A DNA stretch of 64,000 bases, taken from positions 420,583-484,582 of the forward strand of contig NZ_LZHV01000041.1 in the NCBI RefSeq assembly GCF_001667275.1, written 5' to 3'. Shown here in pieces: positions 1 through 8,489 of this stretch. The stretch comes from Mycobacterium sp. ACS4054 (GTDB taxonomy: Bacteria > Actinomycetota > Actinomycetes > Mycobacteriales > Mycobacteriaceae). Positions within the stretch are counted from its first letter, which is position 1. Each line of letters starts with the position of its first letter. The translations under genes were made by a program, and so were the position numbers. The notes below the pieces were generated by a model that was given only the letters and a program-made list of their open reading frames with translations, ran no database searches and was not told where the DNA came from.

Positions 1-52
1 GCGGCTGTTTGTCGCTGTCCGGAGAATCGCCGACCTTGACTTCTGTTGTCAT
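1..52 (-). CDS. N-terminal fragment of an unrecognised protein
   Basis: An ATG at 52-50 on the minus strand opens a frame that runs off the left edge and reads MTTEVKVGDSPDSDKQ. A good ribosome-binding site (AGGGAG, about 62-69) lies 8-10 bases upstream, which is why I accept it as a real start. Too little is visible to name the protein. In M. tuberculosis the gene divergent from this neighbourhood is the mbtL acyl carrier protein, but I see no IdeR-type iron box in the 53-269 spacer and the residues do not remind me of MbtL. Confidence 0.5.
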   Translation of the reverse strand, partial: MTTEVKVGDSPDSDKQP

Positions 53-269
53 ATGTCGTCTCCCTGAGGGTGACCACTGGTCCGGTGATGCCACACCGAC
101 GTGCTTATGGCGATGCCGCCACAATGCACGTTGGGCGGAAACATGTCGCCAAAGCCCGTGTTCGGATGAAGTTCGTGATTTGGTGACGCGGCCCAATTCT
201 TCGATGGGAGCGTAAGCAGAGCCGCGGTCGCGCGCGTGAGATTCGCCAAAAATGTCATTGCGGAACTGG

Positions 270-356
270 TGGTGCGGGCGGAGGGACTCGAACCCTCAAG
301 CTCTCACGAGCACCGGCACCTAAAGCCGGCATGTTTGCCAATTTCATCACGCCCGC
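270..356 (-). tRNA. tRNA-Leu (UAG anticodon), CCA encoded
   Basis: On the minus strand a 7-bp acceptor stem (GCGGGCG with CGCCCGC) encloses a D arm, an anticodon arm whose loop TTTAGGT gives anticodon UAG, a long variable arm and a T arm with GGTTCGAGTCC. The long variable arm fits a class II tRNA such as leucine. The 3' ACCA is encoded at 273-270. The flanks (53-269 and 357-453) hold no gene I can support. Confidence 0.93.
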
Positions 357-453
357 AGCGTGCCGATCGTACCGCTCAGTTCGCGACCGGACCCGTCCGC
401 GGCGCGCCTCGACGAATTCGTCGGCCCCAAGTCGTGAGCGGTACGTTCATGGG

Positions 454-831
454 GTGTCCACCACCCGCCGTCGCAGGCCCGCGCTGATCGCCTTGGTGAT
501 CGTCGCGGCGTGCGGATGCCTGGCGCTGGGCTGGTGGCAGTGGACCAGGTTCCAGTCGGTCTCGGGCACGTTCCAGAACCTCGGCTACGCGTTGCAATGG
601 CCGCTGTTCGCGTGGTTCTGCGTGTACGCGTACCGCAAATACGTCCGCTACGAAGAGATGCCGCCCGAGCCCCGCCGGGAAGCTCAAACCGAGCTACCCG
701 CCGGTTTGCTTCCCGAGCGCCCCAAGCCGACGCCGCAGCCGCCCGACGACCCGGCGCTCGCGGAGTACAACGCCTACCTGGCCGAGCTGGCCAAACACGA
801 CACCGAAAAACAGAACAGGACCACCGCATGA
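454..831 (+). CDS. lprD: small membrane/lipoprotein of the LprD (Rv1343c) type
   Basis: A 125-residue protein that matches the mycobacterial LprD family as I remember it (126 residues in M. tuberculosis). It begins with a basic stretch (STTRRRRP), then a hydrophobic segment (about 9-28) containing a lipobox-like VAAC, then a second hydrophobic segment (about 44-62), and ends in a proline-rich, charged cytoplasmic-type tail. The GTG at 454 was chosen because the conserved part starts there; no strong ribosome-binding site is visible. The stop overlaps the next start (ATGA), so it is translationally coupled to the DUF3817 gene. Its function is unknown. Whether it is truly lipidated is uncertain, since the second segment also fits a plain two-pass membrane protein. 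Confidence 0.85.
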   Translation: MSTTRRRRPALIALVIVAACGCLALGWWQWTRFQSVSGTFQNLGYALQWPLFAWFCVYAYRKYVRYEEMPPEPRREAQTELPAGLLPERPKPTPQPPDDPALAEYNAYLAELAKHDTEKQNRTTA

Positions 832-1178
832 CCACACCCGAGCCGCCCGGAGCGCCGGCGTCCGCATTCCCCGTCGAGAAGATTCGCACGGCCCTGCTCG
901 CCTACCGAATCATGGCGTGGACGACGGGCCTCTGGCTGATCGCGCTGTGCTACGAGATCGTCTCGCACATCGTCATGCACCACGAGATCCGCTGGATCGA
1001 GGTGGTGCACGGCTGGGTCTACTTCATCTACGTGTTGGCCGCGTTCAATCTGGCGGTCAAGGTGCGGTGGCCGATTGCCAAGACGATCGGTGTGCTGCTC
1101 GCCGGGACCATCCCGCTGGTCGGCATCATCGTCGAGCAACTCCAGACCCGGGACGTCAAGACCCGCTTCGGGCTTTAA
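828..1178 (+). CDS. DUF3817 integral membrane protein (Rv1342c-like)
   Basis: A 116-residue protein with three hydrophobic segments (about 28-48, 60-80 and 86-106) and short charged ends. The pattern, with a conserved histidine cluster SHIVMHHEIRWIEVVHGW between the first two helices, is that of DUF3817, a small actinobacterial membrane family of unknown function. The start ATG overlaps the stop of the preceding lprD gene by four bases, so the two are probably one transcript and may form one membrane complex (inference). It is convergent with rdgB, with a short repeat between them. Confidence 0.88.
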   Translation: MTTPEPPGAPASAFPVEKIRTALLAYRIMAWTTGLWLIALCYEIVSHIVMHHEIRWIEVVHGWVYFIYVLAAFNLAVKVRWPIAKTIGVLLAGTIPLVGIIVEQLQTRDVKTRFGL

Positions 1179-1182
1179 GGCT

Positions 1183-1242
1183 CGAGCGTGAGGCTAGCTG
1201 CAAACTCGGGGCCGAACGTGCGGCTGGCTTCACACTCGCCCT
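1183..1242. repeat. two degenerate 30-bp tandem units between convergent genes
   Basis: Units at 1183-1212 and 1213-1242 share the skeleton CGA-CGTG-GGCT-GCT-CA-ACTCG, with about 22 of 30 positions alike by eye. Each unit is itself partly palindromic (CGTG and CAC halves). They fill the whole gap between the DUF3817 stop and the rdgB stop and could act as a weak bidirectional transcription end or as an interspersed repeat. Confidence 0.5.
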
Positions 1243-1828
1243 AACCCAACTCGCGCAGCGCCGGCACCAACAGCGCGAGGGCGCGCCCGCGATGGGAGAC
1301 CGCGTCCTTCTCCTCGGGGCTGAGTTCCGCGGCGGTGCGCGCGGACCCGTCCGGGACGAAGACCGGGTCATAACCGAAGCCGCCGTCGCCGCGCGGTGCC
1401 CGCGCGATGCTGCCGGGCCACTCGCCGCGGACGACGACCTCGCCGGTCGGCCCGGCCAGGGCGCAGGCGGACACGAACGCGGCGCCGCGCCGTTCGTCGG
1501 GGACGTCGCGCAACTGCGCCAGCAGCAGCGCGGTGTTGGCGGCGTCGTCGCCGTGGTTGCCCGACCAGCGCGCCGAGAGCACGCCGGGCATCCCGTTCAA
1601 CGCGGCCACCTGAAGACCGGAATCGTCGGCCACCGCGGCAAGCCCGGTCGCGGCGAACGCGTCCCGCGCCTTGGCCAGCGCGTTGTCCTCGAAGGTCGCG
1701 CCCGTTTCAGGCGCCTCGTCGAAGGGGGGCACGTCCCGCAAGGACAGCAACGTCAGCCCCGTCAGGCCGGCGGCGTCGAGCACCCGGCGCAATTCGGCCA
1801 GCTTCTTGGGGTTGCGGCTGGCGACCAA
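1241..1828 (-). CDS. rdgB: RdgB/HAM1 non-canonical purine NTP pyrophosphatase
   Basis: Hydrolyses dITP, XTP and similar damaged purine nucleotides to monophosphates, keeping them out of DNA and RNA. The family marks are SRNPKKLAEL at the start, TFEDNALAKA, VADDSGLQV and GDGGFGYDPVF, and SHRGRAL near the end. The length of about 195-199 residues is close to the 204 in M. tuberculosis. The start is unclear: no ATG or GTG lies near the first strand. TTG at 1828 gives MVASRN and trims strand one, whereas CTG at 1840 would give MTRVLVASRN, which fits the family better. It lies directly downstream of rph and overlaps it if the CTG is used. Confidence 0.93.
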   Translation of the reverse strand: MVASRNPKKLAELRRVLDAAGLTGLTLLSLRDVPPFDEAPETGATFEDNALAKARDAFAATGLAAVADDSGLQVAALNGMPGVLSARWSGNHGDDAANTALLLAQLRDVPDERRGAAFVSACALAGPTGEVVVRGEWPGSIARAPRGDGGFGYDPVFVPDGSARTAAELSPEEKDAVSHRGRALALLVPALRELG

Positions 1829-1836
1829 TACGCGCG

Positions 1837-2616
<780 letters not shown>

Positions 2617-2639
2617 GACGCAACCCTAACGCGGGACGC

Positions 2640-3467
2640 TCAGACCCTTTCAGAGCGGCGGATATCGAACGTTTCGCCGCACACCACCGCATGCACGGGT
2701 CCGTCGAACTCCGCCTTGGCCTCGGTGATCACGTCCTCGCGCGAGGTCCACGGCGGGATGTGCGTCAGCAGCAGCTCGCGGACGCCGGCCTGCGTCGCGA
2801 TCCTCCCGGCCTCGGTACCCGACAGGTGCAGGGCGGGCGGGCGGTCCGGCGAGTGGGTCCAGGAGGCTTCGCAGAGGAAGACGTCGGCGTCGCGGGCCAG
2901 CTCGACGAGCTGGTCGCAGACGCCGGTGTCGCCGCTGTAGACGAACGAGGCGCCGGTGGCATCGGTGATCCGCATGCCGTAGGACTCCGTCGGGTGGGCC
3001 ACCACCCGCGGCGTCACGGTGAGCGACCCGAACGTGACCGGCTCGCCGTCGACCCAATGCCGAACGTCGAAAATGTCTGAGCAGTCGTCGATTTCACCGC
3101 CGTAGGGCGACGACGCCGCGCCCAGGCGGGACCAGGTGTCGCCGGGGCCGTACAACAACGCCTTGCCGTCCGGGCGCGACGGGTGGTACCGGCGCCACAC
3201 GAACAAACCGGGAAGATCCAGACAGTGGTCGGCATGCAGATGTGACAACAGCACGTGCACGGAGGCGGGATCGGCATAGCGCTGGAGCGCGCCGAGCACA
3301 CCGCCGCCGAAGTCGATGACCATCGGCGGAGTGTCCGGTGCCCGGAGCAGATATCCCGACGCGGGCGAATCCGGCCCCACCACGCTGCCCGAGCAGCCGA
3401 GCACGGTTATTCGCACGGACACTACTGTGCCATGCCCGATGGGACCGTGACGAAAACATCGCCGCAT
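2640..3467 (-). CDS. metallo-beta-lactamase-fold cyclic-nucleotide phosphodiesterase (Rv1339-like)
   Basis: A 275-residue metal-dependent hydrolase. The zinc-binding motif HLHADHCLDLPG, a further HPTESYG histidine, SGDTGVCD and the late LLLTHIPPW histidine give the full RNase Z/MBL-fold ligand set. Its M. tuberculosis counterpart Rv1339 has been described as an atypical class II cAMP phosphodiesterase, so breakdown of cAMP is the likely role (by family). The ATG at 3467 keeps an N-terminal extension that I recall as conserved in Rv1339; a GTG at 3422 (MSVRITVLG) is the alternative. It lies between rph and murI. A class III cyclase at 21535 could supply its substrate. Confidence 0.93.
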   Translation of the reverse strand: MRRCFRHGPIGHGTVVSVRITVLGCSGSVVGPDSPASGYLLRAPDTPPMVIDFGGGVLGALQRYADPASVHVLLSHLHADHCLDLPGLFVWRRYHPSRPDGKALLYGPGDTWSRLGAASSPYGGEIDDCSDIFDVRHWVDGEPVTFGSLTVTPRVVAHPTESYGMRITDATGASFVYSGDTGVCDQLVELARDADVFLCEASWTHSPDRPPALHLSGTEAGRIATQAGVRELLLTHIPPWTSREDVITEAKAEFDGPVHAVVCGETFDIRRSERV

Positions 3468-3492
3468 TCATGTGATGAGAATCTCGCCATCG

Positions 3493-3604
3493 GCGCGTGG
3501 CGATCGCAAGCGCGGCGAAGCCGGGTGAAGCGGGTCGGCACCATCAGCGCGCGGCGATCGCAAGCGCGGCGAAGCCGGGTGAAGCGGGTCGGCACCATCA
3601 GCGC
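3493..3604. repeat. MIRU-like tandem repeat, two copies of a 54-bp unit
   Basis: Positions 3493-3550 recur at 3547-3604 with one mismatch (3498 T against 3552 C), so the period is 54 bp. The unit contains GGCGATCGCAAGCGCGGCG and GGGTGAAGCGGGTCGGCACC. It is 18 codons long with no stop in one minus frame, so copies can be gained or lost without a frameshift. The second copy ends inside the murI stop codon (3604-3606). Size, intergenic place and overlap with a stop codon all resemble mycobacterial interspersed repetitive units. Confidence 0.8.
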
Positions 3605-4419
3605 TAGTCGATCCGCACGTGGTGAACGGGTTGCACGCCGGTGACCGCGGGACCCAGAAATCGGGCCGCCAATCGGGTGAATGCGTCGGGGTCGCCAGTC
3701 GCCTCGAAGACCCGGGTCGCGGGCGGCGCGTCATGCGGTCGCAGCAGGTCGCGCTCGGTGAGCACCCGCAGCACCTCCTTGGCGGTTTCCTCGGCGCTCG
3801 ACACGAGGGTCACGTGCTCCCCCATCGCCAGTTGGATCAGCCCCGACAGCAGCGGGTAGTGCGTGCACCCGAGCACCAGCGTGTCGACCTGGGCGCGCTG
3901 CAGCGGTTCGAGGTATCCCTCGGCCAGCCCGAGCACCTGACGGCCGCTCGTCACGCCCCGCTCGACGAAGTCGACGAAGCGCGGGCAGGCCACGGCGGTG
4001 ATCTCGGTATCGCGGGCCGCCGCGAACGCGTCCTGATACGCGTGCGAGTTGATGGTCGCCTGCGTGCCGATGACCCCGATCCGGCCGTTGCGCGTCGTGG
4101 CGACCGCGCGGCGCACGGCCGGCAGGATCACCTCGACGACGGGTACGTCGTAACGCTCGCGGGCGTCGCGCAGGCAGGCGGCCGACGCCGTGTTGCACGC
4201 GATCACCAACGCCTTGACGCCGCGCCCGACCAGGTCGTCGCCGATGGCCAGCGCGTGCGCGCGCACCTCCGGAATGGTGAGCGGACCGTACGGGCCGTTG
4301 CCGGTGTCACCGACGTAGACGATGTCCTCGTCGGGGAGTTGGTCGATGATCGCCCGCGCGACGGTCAGTCCCCCGACGCCGGAGTCGAAGATCCCGACGG
4401 GCGCCAACGGCGAGCTCAT
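3604..4419 (-). CDS. murI: glutamate racemase
   Basis: A 271-residue enzyme, the same length as the M. tuberculosis one, that converts L- to D-glutamate for peptidoglycan. The motifs are [10 protein letters not shown] at the N-terminus, ACNTASAA with the first catalytic cysteine and GCTHYPLL with the second. It starts at the ATG at 4419, which overlaps the rhomboid stop (ATGA), so the two are coupled. A MIRU-like repeat touches its stop codon. Confidence 0.98.
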   Translation of the reverse strand: MSSPLAPVGIFDSGVGGLTVARAIIDQLPDEDIVYVGDTGNGPYGPLTIPEVRAHALAIGDDLVGRGVKALVIACNTASAACLRDARERYDVPVVEVILPAVRRAVATTRNGRIGVIGTQATINSHAYQDAFAAARDTEITAVACPRFVDFVERGVTSGRQVLGLAEGYLEPLQRAQVDTLVLGCTHYPLLSGLIQLAMGEHVTLVSSAEETAKEVLRVLTERDLLRPHDAPPATRVFEATGDPDAFTRLAARFLGPAVTGVQPVHHVRID

Positions 4420-5096
4420 GCGCTGGGGCGCGGCGTGGCGGCGCCGCCCTTTCTCTTCGCACGCGCCTTGCGTTCCGGCGCGGACAACCAGTAGGCGGCG
4501 ATGACGCCGGCGATCGCGCCGCACAGGTGCCCCTGCCACGACACGCCCCCGCACCTGCCCAGCACCGGCATGGCGCCCAGCAGCACGCCGCCGTAAGCGA
4601 ACAGCACCACCAGCCCGATCACGATGTCGGTGAACCGCCGGACGAAGATCCCGAACACCAGCAAGAAGGCCAGCCAGCCGAAGATCAGGCCGGAGGCGCC
4701 GATGTGATCGGTGGGCCCGCAGGAGCTGCCGACGTCGCCGATCAGCCATGTGCCGAAGCCGCCCAGGATCCACACGATCGCGGTGGCCCAGACGAACCGG
4801 CTCAGCCCGGCCAGCGTCATCAGAAAACCCAGCACCAGCAGCGGAATCGTATTGGCGATCAGGTGCTGCCAATTGGCGTGCAACACCGGGGCGAAGACGA
4901 TCCCCCACAGCCCGTCGGCCTCGAGCGGCCTGATGCCGTTCGCGTCCAGCGAATGCCGGGTCAGCTGGTCGATCAGCTCGATGAGGTAGAGCAGCGCGAC
5001 GAAGGTGAGGATCGTGGCCCCGCCCACCATCCACGGGGGCCGCTTCGCCCGCGCCCCGGATGGGCCCGATCGTCCCGTCGGGGTGGTCTTAGCCAT
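4416..5096 (-). CDS. rhomboid-family intramembrane serine protease
   Basis: A 226-residue membrane protein with about six hydrophobic segments. The serine motif GASGLIFGW and the later HLCGAIAG histidine form the Ser-His dyad of rhomboids, and [14 protein letters not shown] is the conserved segment that precedes them. Such enzymes cut substrates inside the membrane; the mycobacterial substrate is not known from sequence. It is coupled to murI by a four-base overlap. Upstream, only 30 bases separate it from the S58-family gene, where M. tuberculosis carries three sulfur-metabolism genes. Confidence 0.93.
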   Translation of the reverse strand: MAKTTPTGRSGPSGARAKRPPWMVGGATILTFVALLYLIELIDQLTRHSLDANGIRPLEADGLWGIVFAPVLHANWQHLIANTIPLLVLGFLMTLAGLSRFVWATAIVWILGGFGTWLIGDVGSSCGPTDHIGASGLIFGWLAFLLVFGIFVRRFTDIVIGLVVLFAYGGVLLGAMPVLGRCGGVSWQGHLCGAIAGVIAAYWLSAPERKARAKRKGGAATPRPSA

Positions 5097-5126
5097 AGCT
5101 GCAGGTTACCGGCGCCGGCGAACTCA

Positions 5127-6167
5127 TCATCGGGAAAACGCCCCGGGCAGCACGTCGCGGTAGGTGGGTATCCCCGCCACCGACTCCGCGGCGAGCACGC
5201 CGACCAGCACCGCACGCGCCAGGCAGTCGGCCGCGGCGGCGCCCACCTCCGCGGCCAGCCGCATCTCCGGCGAGAACGAGGCGGGCGCATCGGGCGGCGG
5301 CGGGACCTCCACCGCCCCGGTCGCCAACGCGAACACCGTGTCGCCGTCAAACGGGGTGTGCGCCGGGCGGACGGCGCGGGCCAGCCCGTCCTGGGCGGCG
5401 ACGGCGACGCGCCGGCACGCGGCCGCGCTGAGCGCCGCGTCGGTGGCCACCACGGCGATCACGGTGTTGAGCGGGTTCTGCAGCGGGCCCGCCGCGGTGG
5501 GCAACTGCGCGAAGGCGTCGATCTGCTCCGCCGGCGGCGGTCGCAGCCCGAACTCCTGCACCAGGTCCGCCATCCATGGCAGGCCGGTGGCCCGGTCGGC
5601 GACGTCACCGGCGGAGTTCACCACCACCAGCGCGCCCACGGTCACCCCGCACGGCAACGCCGTCGAGGCGGTCCCGACGCCGCCCTTGAACACCCCGGCC
5701 CGCGCCCCCACCCCAGCGCCGACGCTCCCGACGTCCGGCGCGCCCGCCGCTTCGGCGGCTTCGCAGGCCCGGTACCCGAACTCCGCCGTCGGGCGACAGT
5801 CCCAGCCGCCCACGGGCAGGTCGAAGATCACCGCGCCGGGCACGATGGGCACCACCCCGCCGGTCATCGCCACGCCACGTTCGCGTTCCTCCAGCCAGCG
5901 CATCACCCCGTCGGCTGCCGCCAGGCCGTAGGCGCTGCCGCCGGCGAGCAGCACCGCGTCGACGTACCGGACGGTGTTGGCGGGGTCGAGCAGGTCGGTC
6001 TCGCGGGTGCCGGGGGCGCCGCCGCGGCAATCGACGGCACCGATGGTCCCGGGCGGGGTCAGCACGACGGTGACGCCGCAGGCCCACCCGGCGCCCATAG
6101 TCGCGTCGGGGTCGAGTCGGTGATGGTGACCGACGCGGATGCCGCCGACATCGGTGATGGCGTTCAT
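5127..6167 (-). CDS. P1/S58 family N-terminal-nucleophile peptidase (Rv1333-like)
   Basis: A 346-residue protein of the DmpA/S58 group, whose members cleave themselves to expose a catalytic N-terminal nucleophile and act as aminopeptidases or amidases. Visible signature stretches are ITDVGGIRVGHHHR, CGVTVVLTPPGT, LLAGGSAYGLAAADG and the likely self-cleavage region GALVVVNSAGD. It starts at the ATG at 6167, overlapping the DUF2017 stop (ATGA). The substrate is unknown. Confidence 0.88.
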   Translation of the reverse strand: MNAITDVGGIRVGHHHRLDPDATMGAGWACGVTVVLTPPGTIGAVDCRGGAPGTRETDLLDPANTVRYVDAVLLAGGSAYGLAAADGVMRWLEERERGVAMTGGVVPIVPGAVIFDLPVGGWDCRPTAEFGYRACEAAEAAGAPDVGSVGAGVGARAGVFKGGVGTASTALPCGVTVGALVVVNSAGDVADRATGLPWMADLVQEFGLRPPPAEQIDAFAQLPTAAGPLQNPLNTVIAVVATDAALSAAACRRVAVAAQDGLARAVRPAHTPFDGDTVFALATGAVEVPPPPDAPASFSPEMRLAAEVGAAAADCLARAVLVGVLAAESVAGIPTYRDVLPGAFSR

Positions 6168-6751
6168 CCGGCCGGTCTGCCCATCAGCACCAGGACCAAG
6201 TACTCCTGCAACACGGTCAGCCATTGATAGACATCGAAGTGCACCGCCAGCGGGTGGTCGGCGGGCAGGCGCTCCGGCCCCTGCGGGCCGACCTCGAGCA
6301 TCACGCCCAACGTCAGCCGGATGTCGTTGACGGCCGCGATCCACGCGTTGGCGTCCTCCTCGGTCAGCTCGAAGCGGCCGCCGTCGTTCGGAATGGATTC
6401 CAACAAGCGTTGTGCGGCAACGCGTTTGGCCTCGATGATCTCGGGCTCGTGCAGGCTGCGCAGCACGGCGTTGAGGCCGTTCGCGGCCTCGGGGTCCGAC
6501 GGGTCGTCGTGGTCGGGATGGAAGAAATCGGGCAGCAGCCGGCGCAGGGTCGGGTCCTTCGGCGGGTCGCTGTTTCCGGTCCGTATGCCGGTGATCTCCT
6601 CGAGTTCGTCTGCGGGCGAGGAGGATTCGCGTTCATCGAGCAACCCGACCATAGCGGTGGCCAGGTTCTTCAGCAGTGCGGCTTCGTGAGACGCCAGGGC
6701 GGACCGGAACCGGGGACCGTCCGCGGTCTCGACGCGCTTCCACTTGCGCAC
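6164..6751 (-). CDS. DUF2017 protein (Rv1332-like)
   Basis: A 195-residue, acidic, soluble actinobacterial protein of unknown function that is always linked to clpS. It begins MRKWKRVETADGPRFRSAL from the GTG at 6751, which is where the family alignment usually starts; a longer frame reaches 6817 but would overlap clpS by 41 bases. Leucine-rich helices (HEAALLKNLATAMVGLL, VYQWLTVLQEYLVLVLM) suggest an all-helical fold. The tight linkage to clpS suggests a part in regulated proteolysis (inference). Confidence 0.85.
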   Translation of the reverse strand: MRKWKRVETADGPRFRSALASHEAALLKNLATAMVGLLDERESSSPADELEEITGIRTGNSDPPKDPTLRRLLPDFFHPDHDDPSDPEAANGLNAVLRSLHEPEIIEAKRVAAQRLLESIPNDGGRFELTEEDANAWIAAVNDIRLTLGVMLEVGPQGPERLPADHPLAVHFDVYQWLTVLQEYLVLVLMGRPAG

Positions 6752-6776
6752 AGGTAATCGCCGGAGCCCTCGAAGA

Positions 6777-7082
6777 TCACCGGTCCTGCTGCAGGGTCGC
6801 CCACAATCCGGCGGCATGCAGCTTGGACACGTCGACTTCCATGGACTCCCGGCTGCCGGCCGACACCACCGCCTTGCCTTCGTTGTGCACCTGCAGCATC
6901 AGCTTGGTGGCGTGCGGCTCGCTGTAGCCGAACAGCTTCTGGAACACGTACGTCACATAGGTCATCAGGTTGACCGGGTCATCCCACACGATGGTGACCC
7001 ACGGACTCGCCGTGACCTCTACCGGCGCGGACTCGCGTTGTCCTGTAGTGCCCGGCTTAGTGGGCGCTGACATAACAACCAT
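6777..7082 (-). CDS. clpS: ATP-dependent Clp protease adaptor ClpS
   Basis: A 101-residue adaptor that delivers N-degron proteins to the Clp unfoldase. The core matches the family: [20 protein letters not shown] carries the DDP substrate-pocket residues, and [14 protein letters not shown] follows. The flexible N-terminal 25 residues are typical. The ATG at 7082 gives the same length as in M. tuberculosis. It is the first gene of the minus-strand run down to rdgB and is divergent from pncB1, with 67 bases between the starts. Confidence 0.96.
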   Translation of the reverse strand: MVVMSAPTKPGTTGQRESAPVEVTASPWVTIVWDDPVNLMTYVTYVFQKLFGYSEPHATKLMLQVHNEGKAVVSAGSRESMEVDVSKLHAAGLWATLQQDR

Positions 7083-7149
7083 GGTCTACACGATACCGAG
7101 CGATAGGTGAGGTTTCCGAGCCCCCGACGGCAGCCGATACCGTTATGGA

Positions 7150-8463
7150 ATGAACGACGCGGTCGTAACTGGGCTGCTTACCGACAAGTACGAGTTGACG
7201 ATGTTGGCGGCCGCGCTGCAAGACGGCACCGCCGATCGCCCGACGACCTTCGAACTGTTCGCCCGCCGACTGCCCGAGGGCCGCCGTTACGGCGTGGTCT
7301 GCGGGACCGGCCGGTTGCTCGAGGCGTTGCCGCAGTTCGGGTTCGACGAGGAGGCGTGCGACGTGCTGGCGCAGTTCCTCGATCCAGATACGTTGCGCTA
7401 CTTACGCGATTTCCGATTCGGCGGTGACATGGACGGTTACGCCGAAGGCGAGCTGTACTTTCCCGGCTCCCCCGTCCTGTCGGTGACCGGCACTTTCGCC
7501 GAATGCGTCGTGCTGGAGACGCTCGCGTTGTCGATCTTCAATCACGACACCGCGGTGGCCTCCGCGGCGGCGCGGATGGTCAGTGCGGCCAGGGACCGAC
7601 CGTTGATCGAGATGGGATCGCGCCGAACCCACGAATACGCCGCGGTCGCCGCCGCGCGTGCCGCCTACATCGCCGGCTTCGCCGCCTCCTCCAACCTCGA
7701 GGCCCAGCGCCGCTACGGCATACCCGCGCAGGGCACCTCGGCGCACGCGTTCACCATGCTGCACGCGAGCGACCAAACGGCCGAAGAGACCGAACTGGCC
7801 GCGTTCCGGGCCCAGGTCGACGCGCTGGGCGTCGACACCACGTTGCTGGTCGACACCTACGACGTGACGACCGGCGTGGCCAACGCCGTCGCCGCCGCCG
7901 GAACGTCGCTGGGCGCGGTGCGGATCGACTCCGGTGAGCTGGGCGTGCTCGCGCGCCAGGTCCGCGACCAGCTCGACCGGTTGGGCGCCACCGGCACCCG
8001 CATCGTGGTCTCCGGTGACCTCGACGAGTTCTCCATCGCGGCCCTGGGCGCCGAACCGGTGGACAGTTACGGCGTCGGCACGTCGCTCGTGACGGGTTCG
8101 GGCGCGCCGACCGCGAACATGGTCTACAAACTGGTCGAAGTGGACGGGATACCGGTGCAAAAGCGCAGCAGCCGCAAGGAATCCCACGGCGGCCGCAAGG
8201 AGGCGCTGCGCCTGACGCGACCGTCGGGCACCGTCACCGAGGAGGTGGTGTACCCGGCGGGCCGCCGGCCCGCCGCGGGCGAACCGGCCCGGGTGCTGAC
8301 CGTCCCGCTGGTCCGCGGGGGCGACGTCGTCGCCAAACCGAATGTGGCGCAGGCGCGCGAGCTGGTAGCTTCCGGACTGCGCAGCCTGCCGTGGGAGGGC
8401 CTGAACCTGTCGCACGGCGAGCCCGCGATCCCGACGACGCAGATTCCCGCCGGTCACCGGTAG
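7150..8463 (+). CDS. pncB1: nicotinate phosphoribosyltransferase
   Basis: A 437-residue NAD-salvage enzyme that joins nicotinate to PRPP with ATP hydrolysis. The opening LLTDKYELTMLAAAL, the EMGSRRTHEYAA block with His161 as the predicted phosphorylated histidine, LLVDTYDVTTGVANAV, VRIDSGELGVLARQV and SYGVGTSLVTG are all family hallmarks. The position beside clpS and dinG matches pncB1 rather than the paralogue pncB2 of M. tuberculosis. The ATG at 7150 has no clear ribosome-binding site. Confidence 0.96.
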   Translation: MNDAVVTGLLTDKYELTMLAAALQDGTADRPTTFELFARRLPEGRRYGVVCGTGRLLEALPQFGFDEEACDVLAQFLDPDTLRYLRDFRFGGDMDGYAEGELYFPGSPVLSVTGTFAECVVLETLALSIFNHDTAVASAAARMVSAARDRPLIEMGSRRTHEYAAVAAARAAYIAGFAASSNLEAQRRYGIPAQGTSAHAFTMLHASDQTAEETELAAFRAQVDALGVDTTLLVDTYDVTTGVANAVAAAGTSLGAVRIDSGELGVLARQVRDQLDRLGATGTRIVVSGDLDEFSIAALGAEPVDSYGVGTSLVTGSGAPTANMVYKLVEVDGIPVQKRSSRKESHGGRKEALRLTRPSGTVTEEVVYPAGRRPAAGEPARVLTVPLVRGGDVVAKPNVAQARELVASGLRSLPWEGLNLSHGEPAIPTTQIPAGHR

Positions 8464-8489
8464 CACCAGAGAGGGTAGCCACGTCCGAA

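Noticed and set aside
53..269. Possible IdeR iron box for a mycobactin gene at the left edge
   Set aside because: No sequence close to the 19-bp IdeR palindrome is present, and the visible protein start could not be tied to mbtL.
3468..3734. An 88-codon frame containing two copies of an 18-residue repeat
   Set aside because: It is produced by the 54-bp MIRU-like repeat and the end of murI in another frame; no start signal.
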